From Diplodia intermedia (Eukaryota; Ascomycota; Dothideomycetes; Botryosphaeriales; Botryosphaeriaceae): a stretch of DNA of 64,000 bases. Under the pieces are notes generated by a model. The model was not told where the DNA came from. It was given only the letters and a program-made list of their open reading frames with translations, and made no database searches. Positions within the stretch are counted from its first letter, which is position 1, and every line of letters begins with the position of its first letter. The stretch covers positions 186,001-250,000 of the forward strand of contig JAKEKT010000015.1 of assembly GCA_021495925.1 (NCBI GenBank), written 5' to 3'. The position numbers and the translations under genes are program-made. Below are positions 1-11,288 of the stretch, piece by piece.

Positions 1-266
1 AGCAGCGTTGTCGGCGGGTGCTGCGAACTGGTCGGCATCCTCGCCTAGTAGTGCGCGCTCGCGGCTGAGGAAGTCGCCCTCGTCTGCGGCGCCGCCAACG
101 AGGTCGAAGTCGGCCTCACCGCGGGCCTCGGTCTGGCCTGGCGGGATTGCACGTCAGCGCATGTCCGGGACAGCCAATTCGTGCAGGCAACGGCAGTCCA
201 CTCAGGGACATGGAAGTGGAATTTACCGGCATCGATCTCATCCAGCGACGGAAACCTGTCGGCCAT
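1..266 (-). CDS. CLC1: Clathrin light chain, 5' part only (runs off the window)
   Basis: Start ATG is at 266. Exon 1 is 266-227 and exon 2 runs 137-1, with an intron at 226-138 (GTAAAT...CCAG). The joined reading starts MADRFPSLDEIDAGQTEARG and continues with an acidic stretch (ADFDLVGGAADEGDFLSRE). This is the conserved N terminus of fungal clathrin light chains, which regulates triskelion assembly in endocytosis and trans-Golgi vesicle traffic. About 59 residues are visible. The heavy-chain-binding coiled coil and the C terminus lie outside the window. It diverges from the gene starting at 661. Identification rests on recognising the N-terminal signature, so it is good but not absolute. Confidence 0.8.
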
Positions 267-660
267 GGCGGCGGAGTGTGTGGAGCGGGAGCGGGTCGGG
301 GTGATGGAAGAGTGCGGCTACGGGAGCGGGATCGCGGTTGGGCGGTTAGCGGTTGTGGTGTTCAGGTTGGCATGCAGCGGAGCTCCAAGCTGGCCTGGCC
401 GCACAGGAGAGCGCACTGGCAACGTTGGCTGGACACTCGTGACGCGCAGGCTTGGCGCCCGCCGGAGCGGAACAATTGCCCCGGCCATTTGTGACGCCGC
501 GAGCTGCAGCACCGAGCTTCGCCAGCAAACCTGACCTCAACGCAGTGCTCTCCTGCCCGCCACGCCCGTCTCGCTGCCCGGCGACACTGCGCGAGCTGTA
601 GAACGTTTGAGTGAACCCGTGCCGCCCATAGCGCGCTGCTGCTGCTGCTCCTAAGCCAAC
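267..660. promoter_or_regulatory. Divergent promoter region between clathrin light chain and RTT103
   Basis: This 394 bp spacer separates two start codons on opposite strands and must carry both promoters and 5' UTRs. I see no clear TATA box and no coding signal. Confidence 0.5.
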
Positions 661-2216
661 ATGGCATACACCGACGACGCCGTCCAGGCAAAGCTGTCGG
701 CCCTCAATGAGACGCAGGAGGGCATCGTCACCGTCGCCCAATGGATCATGTTCCATAGGTACCGCGTACATGCATGCTTGCTCCCGCGACTCCCCGCTCA
801 CCGAAGCTCACAGGCGCCATGCCGACCGTACCGCCCAGCTCTGGATGCAACGCCTGAAGGACTCCGCCCCGAACAAGCGCCTCAGCTTGATCTACCTAGC
901 CAACGGTATGCTCCGAGCCCGTGTCGTACCCAGATCCGACCGTCCTCTGACTATTTGCAGAGGTTGTCCAGCAGTCCAAGGCGCGCAAGAAGACCGAGTT
1001 TGTCGCCGCCTTCTCGCCGGTTAGTACTTGCATCCGCAGCGCACGCGACCACAGCTGACGGTTCGCAGATCATCGCCGAGTCGACCTCCGCTGCGTACAA
1101 GGGAGCTCCTTACGACATCCAGCAGAAGCTGCGGCGCGTCATTGAGGTCTGGCGTCAGAGGGTCATCTTCGAACCCCCGGTCCAGGACCACATTGAGAGG
1201 AATTTGGACGGTTAGTCCACCCCCACCAGGGACTCCACCAGAACACAAGCTAACGCCCGTCTTTAGAGCTGGACAAGACCCGCGCTCCTGGCAAGAAGGC
1301 CACTCTTGGCGGTTCGCTCTTCTCGAGCGGCTCCTCAGTCCCGCAAGAGCTGCAGCCCCTCGTGCCCCTCCAAACCGCCCTCACCAAGGCCGACAATGCC
1401 TCCAAGTCCAACGTCACGCACGCCTACAATGAATACGACAAGCTGATCGACCCGGCCAACCCTGTTCCGACGCCGCCCGTCCACGCCGCCCGCCTGTCAC
1501 AAGTCCTCAAGAACCTCGCGAGCGCCGAAAGTGCCGTCGCCGAGAGCATAAAGTCGCGCCGGGAACTGATCACGGCCATGGAGAAGATGCTTGAGGGCCA
1601 CAAGGCGACGCTCTCCAAGGACGAAGCCGCGCACCAGGAGCTCGACACGCGCCGCACCGGCATCGAGACCAAGAAGCGCGAGGTCGAGGACGCCATCATG
1701 CGCGGCTTGTCGACAGAACAACCTCAAGTGCCCACCGGCCCCGCCGCCAACGACCCCCGCCGCCGCCTCCCCACCGCCGTCGCGTCGACCGACAACGCCA
1801 ACGGCGGCTTGCTGGACGAGCCCCAGCGCCCGGACGTCGAGGGCCTCACCCCGCCTCCCGTCGAGTCCATCACCCCGGTCGGCACGCCCCCTCCCGCCTT
1901 CGCGGCGCCCACCACCACCGGCGCGACGGCAGGCTTCTTCCCGGAGCTGCCGCCCAGCCACGACGAGCCGGCCCCCGGCCCCGCCGCCCTCGAGGCCCTC
2001 GCCGCCGCCAACATCCTGCCGCAGAAGACCCAGCGCGACGACAGCGGCGACGACGACGGCCAGGCCAACGGCTACGAAGGAGGCTACTACCCCGGCGCCG
2101 CCAAGAAGAGGAGGGTCGGGAGCGGGGTCGCGGAGCAGGATTTCGCCGACTTCGCGACGGGAGATGCGTACGATGGCATCGATGCTGATGTCGCGGACAT
2201 GCTGAGGAGGGACTAA
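661..2216 (+). CDS. RTT103: Rtt103-type RNA polymerase II CTD-interacting protein
   Basis: Five exons: 661-758, 814-905, 961-1019, 1069-1210 and 1267-2216, giving 446 aa. Every junction closes in frame with GT-AG borders. Residues 1 to about 135 form a CID domain (MAYTDDAVQAKLSALNETQE, then ADRTAQLWMQRLK and AYKGAPYDIQQKLRRVIEVW). This domain binds Ser2-phosphorylated polymerase II C-terminal repeats. A charged, probably coiled-coil stretch covers about 160-310 (LASAESAVAESIKSRRELI, MLEGHKATLSKDEAAHQELD). The C terminus is Pro/Ala-rich and disordered, and ends in a basic KKRR patch and an acidic tail. Rtt103 couples transcription termination to the Rat1 exonuclease. The four introns are clustered in the CID part. 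Confidence 0.93.
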
Positions 2217-3178
2217 GGTTCGTGCGAAGGAGAAGACAAAAAACAGTTTGATGTCCAGTGTAGATGGGGGGCGAACGAAAGTGCGTGGACAGAGGGATGG
2301 AGTGAGCGAGCGGGCGGAGGGGGGGAAAGCATCAGGCCAACAACCGACGAGGAGAGAGACTCAGGGGGAAGAAACTTAGCTTCGACGATGATAGGGACTT
2401 GTTTGTTTTTGCTTTTCGGCAACGAGTCGCCGACCTGGGGGGGACGTGTTAGAATGGAAAAAGCGGCAAAAGAGAGAGAGATTATGGCCCCAGCAAATAA
2501 CATCAACATCATACAACAGGAAAACAAACACCAAATTTTAAGCGCGGTAAACGCTCCAAAAACCGACAATCTTTACCCAACCGGAGATCGTTCGGCACTT
2601 CTAGCGCCGCGACATGTCATCGGTTTGAGTCGTGCTGCCATGACTTTTTCCTCGGAGGGGCGGGCGGAGAGTGGGGGGGCCAATAATTATCTCTTTTCCC
2701 CCCCTCTCTTCGCCGATGTCGATGACGACGATGACGATAACGATGATGATGGATTCGATTATCGTGAGGCGAGCGGGCAGACGGGGCGAACGAACCCAAG
2801 AAAAGGGGGAGGAAGAGATGATGAGGCCTCCCCTCCCCTCCCCTCCCCCTACCAAAAGTGAACCTTGCTAAGGGGGGGAGAGTGAGTGGTGAATGGCCTG
2901 CAAGCAGGCAGGCAGGCAGGCAAGCAACGACGAACTACTCTCTCTCGTGGGGTCAAGCCGAACACCTTGCTGTTGTACCATCTTATTCTATATCGCGTAG
3001 GTAGGCAGACAGGTATCGAGCGGCGGCCGGCCAGCCTTATCTTGCCACCAATCCACTCTCTCCTCTCCAGCTGCGCTCAGGGGGGGGCAGGACGAAGGAC
3101 AGTAGTTAGTCGAGCTTAACCGTTTCGTGCGTGTCGCGTAGCCCACCACCACCAGCCAACATCATCTCAACTCCGATA

Positions 3179-3208
3179 CCCCCCCCCCCCCGCGCGCGCG
3201 CTGCGCGC
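3179..3208. repeat. C13 run followed by alternating CG tract
   Basis: Thirteen consecutive C (3179-3191) run directly into alternating GC (3192-3201) and a further GCGCGC after one T. This is visible simple sequence, and the alternating CG part could adopt Z-DNA. Confidence 0.85.
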
Positions 3209-3530
3209 AACTCCTGCGTGGTTTGCAGTAGTGTAGGTAGCCGCTGCCCTGTTGTTGTTGAACAGTACCAAACGCCCCCTCCCCCCCTCCTCCTCCTCTT
3301 CCCCCGACGTCGGTATGAGTAATCAACCAGCATATCTTCCCATCAATCAATCAATCAAAATACATACACACATACACACACAAATGGCATCACATAACAA
3401 TCAATCCCCCCCGCACGTCATCGTCATCCCGGCCTCATACTCCACATCCCGCCTCGGACTCGGCACCGGGCAAAGGGCGAGGGAGGGAGCGGCGGAAAAG
3501 TGTTCCGAGAGATAGGGATGTGGCGATAAT

Positions 3531-3573
3531 CACCACACACACACACATCCACACACACACACACCCACACACA
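3531..3573. repeat. CA/TG microsatellite
   Basis: Near-continuous CA dinucleotides, interrupted by TCC at about 3548-3550 and one extra C. A related shorter CA stretch lies at 3361-3382. Confidence 0.85.
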
Positions 3574-5233
3574 ATACTCACTCAGCCAACTGATGACTTC
3601 CCACCAACTCGGAAACGAAGAAAAAAAACGCAAAATGTGAGGGAATAATTTGGCGACGAAAACAAAAAAGCGGATGAGTAATGAATCTAGGGAGTAGCGA
3701 GAAAAAAAAGAGCCTATGAACCGACCACTTTACCAGCGACGTGGTAACGAAACGGTAGTGGCGTGTTCGTCACAATAATGGAAAACAGGCTTTCCTAGTT
3801 GCGCGGAAGGATACCGGAAAGGGTAGTCCTCGCCTGCGCGAGGTGGGTTAGCATTGGCGAGATCGCTTCATTCGTTGTTTGACTCTGTGATAATGGTATT
3901 GATGATGCAATGATATATCTTTTTTGAATTTTTTTTGGTCGTTTCCTAGCCTTTTCTTTCTGTGTGAATGCATATGCTGTCGTAAAGTCCCACACTCTGA
4001 GGACATCCCATAATGCCATACATAATATATGGCACCCAAAGCATTAGTCTTATGATCAGCTGCCGCAACATGTCCGGTTCCAGCCAAAAAGGGTGCTGTG
4101 TAAAAAATTAAGAAGCCGAAAGGCGCCCCATCACCTGTTGTCCAACCAACCCTCAACAATATCCTGTTCCCATCCTTTTGCCCAATCATACTTTCATTCA
4201 AGTCGAACGTAAGAGCAGTGGTCAGCAAAATGATTCGGCTTTCCTGAACCGATACCAAAGATTTTGCACCTTACGTGGATAGTTGAACGCTGTGCCTGGA
4301 CATATGTGTACAGTTCGAAAACTCACAACCACGTCCAGACATCTGCTCCGACTGCCCACGTAAAAAGGCGCAGTAGCCTTTGTACGACACGGAAAGACAA
4401 GATCTTATGCAATCCACTATGAGACCGTGTTTCAAGGTTTCACCTTTAAGCCATCCCGTGTCATCAAATGCACTTTCAAGTCTCAGGGCAAACTTCATCG
4501 TGGCGTTATTGATCCGGAGATTTTCGTCGACGCACCAAATGCTGGCACCTGTTCTCCGGATTTTTGCTCCACATGGAGCGGCGGCGAATCATCCTGGTGA
4601 AATTCGCGCGAAATTCGTGACGCATCGCCGATGCAAGGGAACCTCCTAATGCGTTCCCATGTAGCGATATTGATGCATCCCTTTTTCATAATCGGTTGGC
4701 TCCATGGCCCCTAGTCGCATCATCCATGGCCCAAAGAGTACATCCGAAGTATTGGCCATAAAGACAACTACCGGAGTGGTGCATGTGAAAGACGGGGGCC
4801 GAGTCACGAAGGATCGTCCCGAGGATTTGTCAGGAGGACCGAATCGTGTCAGGTACTCTGCTTCCCTTGCTAGAATGTTGAACGTAAGCCGCCATGACTG
4901 GTCGGGTCAGTCGGGAATGACCGCGATATTCGGTCGAATCCGTCCACCGGAGGGAGCCAATGCTCGTCAAGCCACGTTAACGAAGAGGCGCTGCGTGTTT
5001 GACGAGATTAGCGTGGCGGTGTAATGCCGGAGGATTGATGCGGTGCGAGTTTGATTTGGAGATGATCAGGAGTAATGTCCGGGGAAGCGCAGAACGAGGC
5101 GTAGGAGCTCGAGCTCTCTGTGTGGCGCAACATCGGCGAAAAAGCAAAAATCGCTATGCGCACGGACGTACAATATACGCGACCGGAACGGGAAGGCAAT
5201 GATGAGTGGGTGTGGGTAAGATGAGCCAATGGA

Positions 5234-6618
5234 TCAAGTGGGAGCGCGTGAAGGGCGGCGAGTGGGAGACGGGCGGTCTCTCCTGCTCAGAAGACACGTC
5301 TCATCCTCTGGTTTCGCAAAGTACCAGCGTCCGTCCAGCAACCCCCGTTCCGTTTCGCGCCATTGCTCGAGTTTGCCGCCCCTGGCAACCTTGGGATCGA
5401 GGTCGCCTAGCCGTGATTCGACTCGCCGACTGTCCCAATGGACCTGGACGTAGAGTGAGCAGTCGCGCAGCGTCATTGCCAGGAGAAAGTCGTCTGGTGG
5501 GTCTCCCTCGTAGCTTAGGATGCCACGTGGGTCCAACATTCTTTGCAAATTGCGCAGGCCTTCCAGGACGCGGTAGCCCTCGCCCTTTGTGCCATCTGGC
5601 TTTTTCTGGAAATGATCGTGCAGAATAGCAATGAGATCCTCGCGTGACTTTGGTGCGGGTCTCTGGAGAGGAAACGTCGAGCTGCGGCGGGTCCTCTGGG
5701 GCTGCAGCCACCCGGGCCTGCAGCCCACGTAATTTTCGTGGTTATCAACAAGCATCTCAATGGCGTCCTTGACAAGGGAGGGCTCTCCGGTGGCGAGCGA
5801 TAGGGGGCATTGGACGCCGTGGGTCTTGGACTCCTTCTTGCCCTCGCTCTTCCGCTTGGCGCGCAGAGCGCAGGTCCGACAGCGGGTTGCTCCCTCGGGG
5901 GCGTGGGGCGACTGCCAAAGCCACTTGGGCTTGAACTCCAGCGTCACGCTCATCTGCGGGTCGTCGCTCTCCATGTCGCGCAGCACCAGCGCCTTGTTGG
6001 TCGCGTGCAGCGAAGTGCCGCGGCGGTTCATGTCGCGCTTGCCTGTTCTCTCCTGGAGACGCAGTTCTCTGTTGCACTCGTCGATGATGTCGTTGCCAAT
6101 GCCAATGAGGTCCTGCTCCACGAGGTGGCGCGGGGGGATCCAGTCGGCGACGGTGTTGATGTAGAAGTTGTAGGTGGTCTCGTCGTCCTGGTAGAAGGGC
6201 ATCTCCTTCTTCAGGCGCAGCAGGGTGTCGCCCTGGCCGGTCAGGTTGTGCTGGTTGACGGCGCGGATGAAATCGTGGGCGCGCTGGAGGTGGCCGGTGT
6301 CGGCGTAGGCGCCGAGCAGCTCGCGGCGCTTCTTGCGCATCTCGCGATTGAACTTGCGCTGCTCGAGCGGGCGGTCGCTGTGGCGCCAATCGGGCTCGAG
6401 GACGCCGTGGACGTCGGCATCGCGCGCGTTGAGCTGGGGGTCGTCGAGACAGGCGTCGCGGGGGGCGTGCAGCGCCGCGATCCTAAAGATGACGTTCGCG
6501 TTGCCCTGGGCTGGTCAGCGGGGTCGAGGGAGCGTGCCTGTCTGCACCGTCTTACTTCCGTGCGGAACCTGAGCTCGACATCCATCGGGCTGAGAGAAGC
6601 TGGTAGAACTGAAGACAT
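5234..6618 (-). CDS. IPK1: Inositol-pentakisphosphate 2-kinase
   Basis: Exon 1 is 6618-6556 and exon 2 is 6505-5234; the 50 nt intron runs 6555-6506. The protein is 444 aa from the ATG at 6618. An in-frame ATG at 6657 would add 13 residues and one at 6585 would remove 11. The N terminus has the family's EGNANVIFR motif across the splice. Residues about 211-215 are EFKPK (from EFKPKWLWQSP), followed by CRTC at about 230-233. The C-terminal part carries GDPPDDFLLAMTLRDCSLYV and a GGKLEQWRETERGLLDG block. Ipk1 phosphorylates the 2-position of InsP5 to make phytate (InsP6), which acts in mRNA export and phosphate signalling. It diverges from the gene at 7056. Confidence 0.92.
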
Positions 6619-7055
6619 ACAAGGCGGCTGCCGCGCGAGTTGGGCGCGGATCACCATGGTCTGCGTGGCCGGGGTGGAGCGGTGGGGTTGTGGTAGTGAT
6701 GCTGTGCTGTGGGCGGCCTTGCAGAGCTGCACATGGTGCTGGGTCTGGGGGAGGGAGCGGGTGGTGTGACGGATTTTGGGCGCGGAGCAGGCGCGATGGT
6801 GTCGGCGGCCGGAGCAGCAAGGAATGTGGTTGAAGAGGCAGAGAATTGGCACGGCGTGTTTTGATCTGTGCGGGCGCCTTCCATGGGTAAGCCCTACATG
6901 GGGATCAGCTCTTGCGTCAGACGACCAGGGTCCGCAGCCCCGCGGCCAATTCTCCTAATAATAGGCGGCGCGCGCATTGCGCACTCGCTGCGCGCCCGCT
7001 GCACGTCAAGCGCCCCTCACCCGCCGCCCTGCCTATATAACCGCCCGTCAGCGCC
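6619..7055. promoter_or_regulatory. Divergent promoter region, IPK1 / ECM15-like
   Basis: This 437 bp spacer sits between opposite-strand start codons. A consensus TATATAA lies at its right edge (7034-7040). The left part contains further in-frame ATG options for IPK1. Confidence 0.5.
7034..7040 (+). promoter_or_regulatory. TATA-like box
   Basis: TATATAA, ending 15 bp before the ATG at 7056. The match is perfect but unusually close to the start codon, so it may not be a working TATA box or may give a very short leader. Confidence 0.4.
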
Positions 7056-7470
7056 ATGCCCTCTCCTGACCTCTCCGCGCTGCCCACGCCGCCCGCCTGC
7101 ACGGCCGACTTCTGCCTCATCCCGCTCGGCACCGCGTCCGCCTCCGTGTCGCGCGAGGTCGCCGCCGTCCAGCGCCTGCTGCAGCGCTGCGGGCTCCACT
7201 ACACCATGCACAGCGCAGGCTCGACGCTCGGTGAGTCCCGCTCCGTGCTGCGCGCGAGGCTGTGACGCTCACCAATCCGGCGCAGAGGGCTCGTGGGACG
7301 ACGTCATGCGCGTCATCGGTCAGGCGCACGCCCTGCTGCACCAGAACGGCGTCGTGCGCATCCAGAGCGACATCCGCGTGGGCTCGCGCACCGACAAGAC
7401 GCAGTCGTTCGAGGACAAGGTCGCCGCCGTCGAGAAGCTGCTTGCCGAGGACCAGGAGACGGCCGAGTAG
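7056..7470 (+). CDS. ECM15: Thiamine-binding / UPF0045 (MTH1187, YkoF-like) small protein
   Basis: Exons 7056-7230 and 7286-7470 give 119 aa; the intron is 7231-7285. The fold signature runs from CTADFCLIPLGTASASVSRE through VQRLLQRCGLHYTMHSAGST to LEGSWDDVMRVIGQAHALLH and VVRIQSDIRVGSRTD. This is the ferredoxin-like family that includes yeast Ecm15 and bacterial thiamine-binding proteins. No enzymatic role is established. The next in-frame ATG (7205) would lose the conserved first strand, so 7056 is the preferred start. The symbol is by family resemblance. Confidence 0.85.
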
Positions 7471-9774
7471 CATAGCATCGCGAGGGACGTGGCCGCTGCC
7501 GACTTCCGCGCAGGAGCCCGCACTGCCACCGGCGGCTGACCTTGGCGTGGCTCTGAATCAGGAGGCCAATCTCCCAGCGCTGTGGAGAAGCCGCATAGGG
7601 AGGCCACGAGGCGCCAGCCCGTCACGTGCGGGTGGCTAAGCAGATCGACGAATACGATTCGGAAATGCCGCTGAACCAGCTTCTCCATGCGCCGTGCTTT
7701 GCCCATGTGGGGTGATTCCCGCATCTTCCCGTACTTCGTTTCCACCAGTCTGGGTCGTTTGCGAGCGCAGCCTGGCCGAGCTGCGGCTCAAATCATGTGG
7801 CTGGGCCATCCATGCGGGCCTAGTCGAAATCAGCGTGCAAACAGGCAACCCGCCAGGGCTCGAATGTCCAGGTCGGAGGGAAATTAGACGGACTGGAGCC
7901 GCGAGCAATCCAACCTAGTCTCCGGCACCACGCCTCACTGCGAGCATGCGGACAAGCTAAAGGGGACGCTAATTGTGACTGGCAGATGCCGCTTGGACGG
8001 CTGCATGCAGGTTGGGGCAAGCTTCCACTTCAAGGCACGCAGCTCCTGGCCCGGCGACTGAACAAATCATCCCCTATTCCCGATGGCCTGATGCTGCTCT
8101 CTCGCCCTGGCCTGTCGTGTCAGTTAGAAATGCCTGTAGCCGCTTCCAGGTCGAAGGATTGGAGGGTGTTGATGCATGAAGTCGCGTTGCTAGCGTAGAA
8201 AGGAGCAAGCCTCCGTTGCTGACGCAGACAGCCCGGCCACGCGACGTTGCACACGTGTAGTAAGGGGTTCCGTATGTCACACCGCATGGAACAACGCGTG
8301 GTGACTGTGCCTCGGCCTCTGGTGCCTCACTGCGCGGGAGCAGTGAGTAGATGTAGATGCGTGCGGACGCACGCTCGCTCACCTCAGCTTCTTCGAAGCT
8401 TCCATGACACGCTTCGGTGCAGAAGTGGCCTCCATGCGGCACTCGGCGTGCGCCCTGTTCCACAGCTGTTCTAGAACCGCCCCATCCCTGCTGCAGGGGC
8501 ACCCAGTGACCCGGAACGCCGTTTCAAAGGCGCGGCTTGTATCCGAAACATTGTCCCACTTTAAATCCTCACCTCGCTGCATCTTTCAACACTTGCAGCG
8601 CATGTGACGAGCCTTCTAGACCAGTCCACCAGTTACCTTGCGTTCATTCCACACTTGCGCGCTACCGGCGGCCTTCAACGGTCGCCACGTTTTCTCTGCC
8701 GGGACGCGTCCCGAACGCTGTAGGACACGCAAGCAATCGAGACTGGCGCTTGTCCACATGCCACAACAACTCGTCTCAAAATCTGCACCAGCTCAGCACT
8801 GCATAGTCATTCATAAGTGCTTGGCAACAGATTGACTTCTAGATCTTGCGTAATTTTTACTAGTCAAACCCTTTGGCTATGGCATCAGTCGCTCTCTCCA
8901 TCATGCGCTACAAAATCCCAACTTGTCCTGAATACTTGTAGATTCGCAATAGTAAGCATGTTTGCCAATCCCAATGTTAGTGAAGATAGGTACAACCAAC
9001 GAAGCCCGTGCGCCAGTGAAGCTCGTACTTCGGCGTTCCCGATTGGATGCTGATCGCTCGTTCTGCGTATCCACAAAACCTCGAGTTCTTAACTTCAGTG
9101 AAATAGAGGCATTGTCTAATCATGCAATCCAACTACTCTTTGCTTGTTGTATCGATAAGAAAAGCTGCAAAAGTAGATGGCTTAAAATGGCGTTCGTAAA
9201 CTATAAAAAAAGAAAGTGAGAAGAGTAATTAGAATGGCTTTTTCTATTTTCACCGTCACAACTCAACGAGTCTTCCTCTACCAGATCAATAATCAAGACT
9301 ATGATCCCGAGACGTGGTGTTGTTTTCTTTCAACATGGCATGTTAATCCTACTGGCCACGACATGGCTTCAAAACAATGATATTGGTCCAACTTCGGCTG
9401 AAACTACCGTACAAACCTTTGTTGACTTTCTCACTTAAGATGGCTATGTGGCCAGGAGCATACAGTGGCGATTCTTGTATTGCTGAATTCTTGGCAGCGT
9501 CGAAACTCCATAAAACCACTTTTGACCATGGTACCATGAACCCTGAGAAGACCCTGGTTGAGCATTTCAGTCACACTTGAGCACCTTGGTGGGTCGATTC
9601 AGCTCAACGATAAAGGATATATGACACAGCACGCTCTACGGCGCGCAACGAAGCACGAACACCACCGTCTGCCACCACAGCTGGGAATAGCCACGCAACT
9701 GAATCGACCGATCTTCTACCCCGGACATACTGGAGACCCTGACCTTTCTGTTTGCGACTGTTTTTGCTATTTCT
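7471..9774. other. Intergenic region without a supported gene
   Basis: 2.3 kb. The GC-rich left half has only short, overlapping ORFs in several frames with no recognisable motif. Positions 8800-9320 are AT-rich and include a TATAAAA at about 9202-9208. I see nothing else. Confidence 0.45.
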
Positions 9775-9822
9775 ATGCTTCCGTGGCTCGTTTTTGCAGC
9801 CCGTAACCTGCAAGGACCGAAC

Positions 9823-11091
9823 ATGCCTCCACCACCTAAGGATTCCGCGCCGGAGAGCCGTCTTCCCCGCCCAAAGTGGTTTCCCCGCGTAGATACACCT
9901 GAGAAGGCGGCCAAAGACAAGCACGCGCAGCCAGCCAAGTCAGTAAGCGGGAGCTCAAAGGCCAAGGAGACACCCACAACCTACGGCCGCCCACCTTGGT
10001 TCCCACCACCCCGAGCCGACAACAGCAAGCCTGAGCCAGACCCCACCAAACCACGGCCACCAGCAATGCCCGCGGAAGAAGCAAAGCAGACAAGCGCCGC
10101 CTCGGCCGCAGCCACAGCGCCAGTCGCCAGCAGCAGCTCGACCAAACAGGCCCCGATCTGCAAGCTTCCAACACGCTCATCATACCAGCAATCCACGACG
10201 ACGCCGGCCGCCACGTCCACGCCGCCACCACGGCCGCGACAGCAACAACAGCAACAACAACGACAATCGACACAGCCAGCACCACCAATGCCAGCACGAC
10301 CAGCACCCCCAAGCTCGAAACTCCTCCTCCGCCGCCCCCCCTGGTTCCCCCCGGGCAAATCGTCCACCACATCCTCCTCTTCCTCCTCCTTGCCGACTCC
10401 ACTCACCACCACCACCACCACCAAAACCTCCACCAGCACCGGCCGCCGCCACCACCACACAACAGCACCACCACCTCAACCTCAACCTCAACCCCACCGC
10501 ACCGCGCACCGCCTCACCACCGCCGTCAACACCGCAACCGCCCCCACAACCACCAAGCCCGCCAAAACCCCCAACCACGACGACCACGACCACAACGACG
10601 ACAGCGACGGCAACGACAGCGACGACAGCTACGTCAGCGCCAAAACGACGTTTTCGCGGCGCGCGAGGCGGCGCGCGAGGGCGGAGAGGGACTTGCGCGG
10701 GGAATGGGTGGATGTTGTGGGGGAGATGGGTGGTGGTGCCTTTTGTGATGGTGATGGTGATGGTGACGATGCGGAGCGGCGGCGGTCGCGGGCACCGGTG
10801 CCGGCGGGAGAGGCGTGGGAGGAGGTTGGTGGTGGGTTTCGGGAGGAGGAGGAGAGAAGGGCGATGGAGAGGGAGAGGAGGGCGGTTGAGAGGAGGAGGA
10901 GGGGGTGGAAGGAGGAGGGTGGGGATGGTGATGGTGGGGATGGTGATGGTGGGGAGAGGGATTGGGAGGATGAGGAGGAGGAGGACGAGGAGGAGTGGGA
11001 CGAGGTTGATGAGGATGAGGCGAGGAAGCCGGAACCGCTGTCTGGGTTGGCGTTTGGGTATGAGGTGTTCAAGGCTTTGTCGAAGGTTTGA
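9823..11091 (+). CDS. Low-complexity disordered protein with three WFP repeats
   Basis: Single exon, 422 aa from the ATG at 9823; an in-frame ATG at 9775 would add 16 residues. No family was recognised. Three short repeats are visible: RLPRPKWFPR near the N terminus, YGRPPWFPPPR about 50 residues on, and LLRRPPWFPPGK about 125 residues further. Linkers are Pro/Ser/Thr/Gln-rich with homopolymer Q, T and S runs. The C-terminal third switches to acidic and basic runs (DDHDHNDDSDGNDSDD, an Arg-rich block, EDEEEEDEEEWDEVDEDE) and ends GLAFGYEVFKALSKV. There is no signal peptide or membrane segment. Repeated aromatic WFP motifs in a disordered chain suggest a scaffold or adaptor, but that is speculative. 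Base composition differs sharply between the two halves. Confidence 0.6.
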   Translation: MPPPPKDSAPESRLPRPKWFPRVDTPEKAAKDKHAQPAKSVSGSSKAKETPTTYGRPPWFPPPRADNSKPEPDPTKPRPPAMPAEEAKQTSAASAAATAPVASSSSTKQAPICKLPTRSSYQQSTTTPAATSTPPPRPRQQQQQQQRQSTQPAPPMPARPAPPSSKLLLRRPPWFPPGKSSTTSSSSSSLPTPLTTTTTTKTSTSTGRRHHHTTAPPPQPQPQPHRTAHRLTTAVNTATAPTTTKPAKTPNHDDHDHNDDSDGNDSDDSYVSAKTTFSRRARRRARAERDLRGEWVDVVGEMGGGAFCDGDGDGDDAERRRSRAPVPAGEAWEEVGGGFREEEERRAMERERRAVERRRRGWKEEGGDGDGGDGDGGERDWEDEEEEDEEEWDEVDEDEARKPEPLSGLAFGYEVFKALSKV

Positions 11092-11288
11092 GAGGGTGGT
11101 TGCGAGAGGACATGCGGCGATGACGTGGACTGGAAGCGAGCATGGAGAGTAAGGTGTACACGAGGTCTTGACATTTAATTACATGCGGATATCAGTGTGC
11201 GTTCAACAAAATTCCAAGTCTTCAGTCCATATGGCTGATGTTTTTGCGCCAAGTCTCCGCCCTTGATACCATGATCCAAGCACCACTT

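Larger units (their letters stand above)
2217..5233. other. Convergent intergenic region, low complexity
   Basis: This 3 kb lies between the 3' ends of RTT103 (+) and IPK1 (-). Positions 2260-3620 are rich in simple sequence: GAGG/CCTCC tracts, a GGCA run at about 2905-2925, a C-run with CG repeat and a CA repeat. Positions 3650-4000 are AT-rich. Short ORFs (for example 3848-4258 minus and 4704-5024 plus) show no recognisable family. I see no supported gene. Confidence 0.5.

Noticed and set aside
4929..4945. tRNA B-box-like sequence
   Set aside because: It lacks one base of the GGTTCRANYCC consensus, and no A-box or cloverleaf can be drawn around it.
4704..5024. 106-codon ORF in the convergent gap
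   Set aside because: No recognisable family, and surrounded by low-complexity non-coding sequence.
5810..6769. 319-codon plus-strand ORF over IPK1
   Set aside because: It is antisense to a clearly conserved IPK1 exon. The Val/Leu/Ala-rich translation is a typical shadow.
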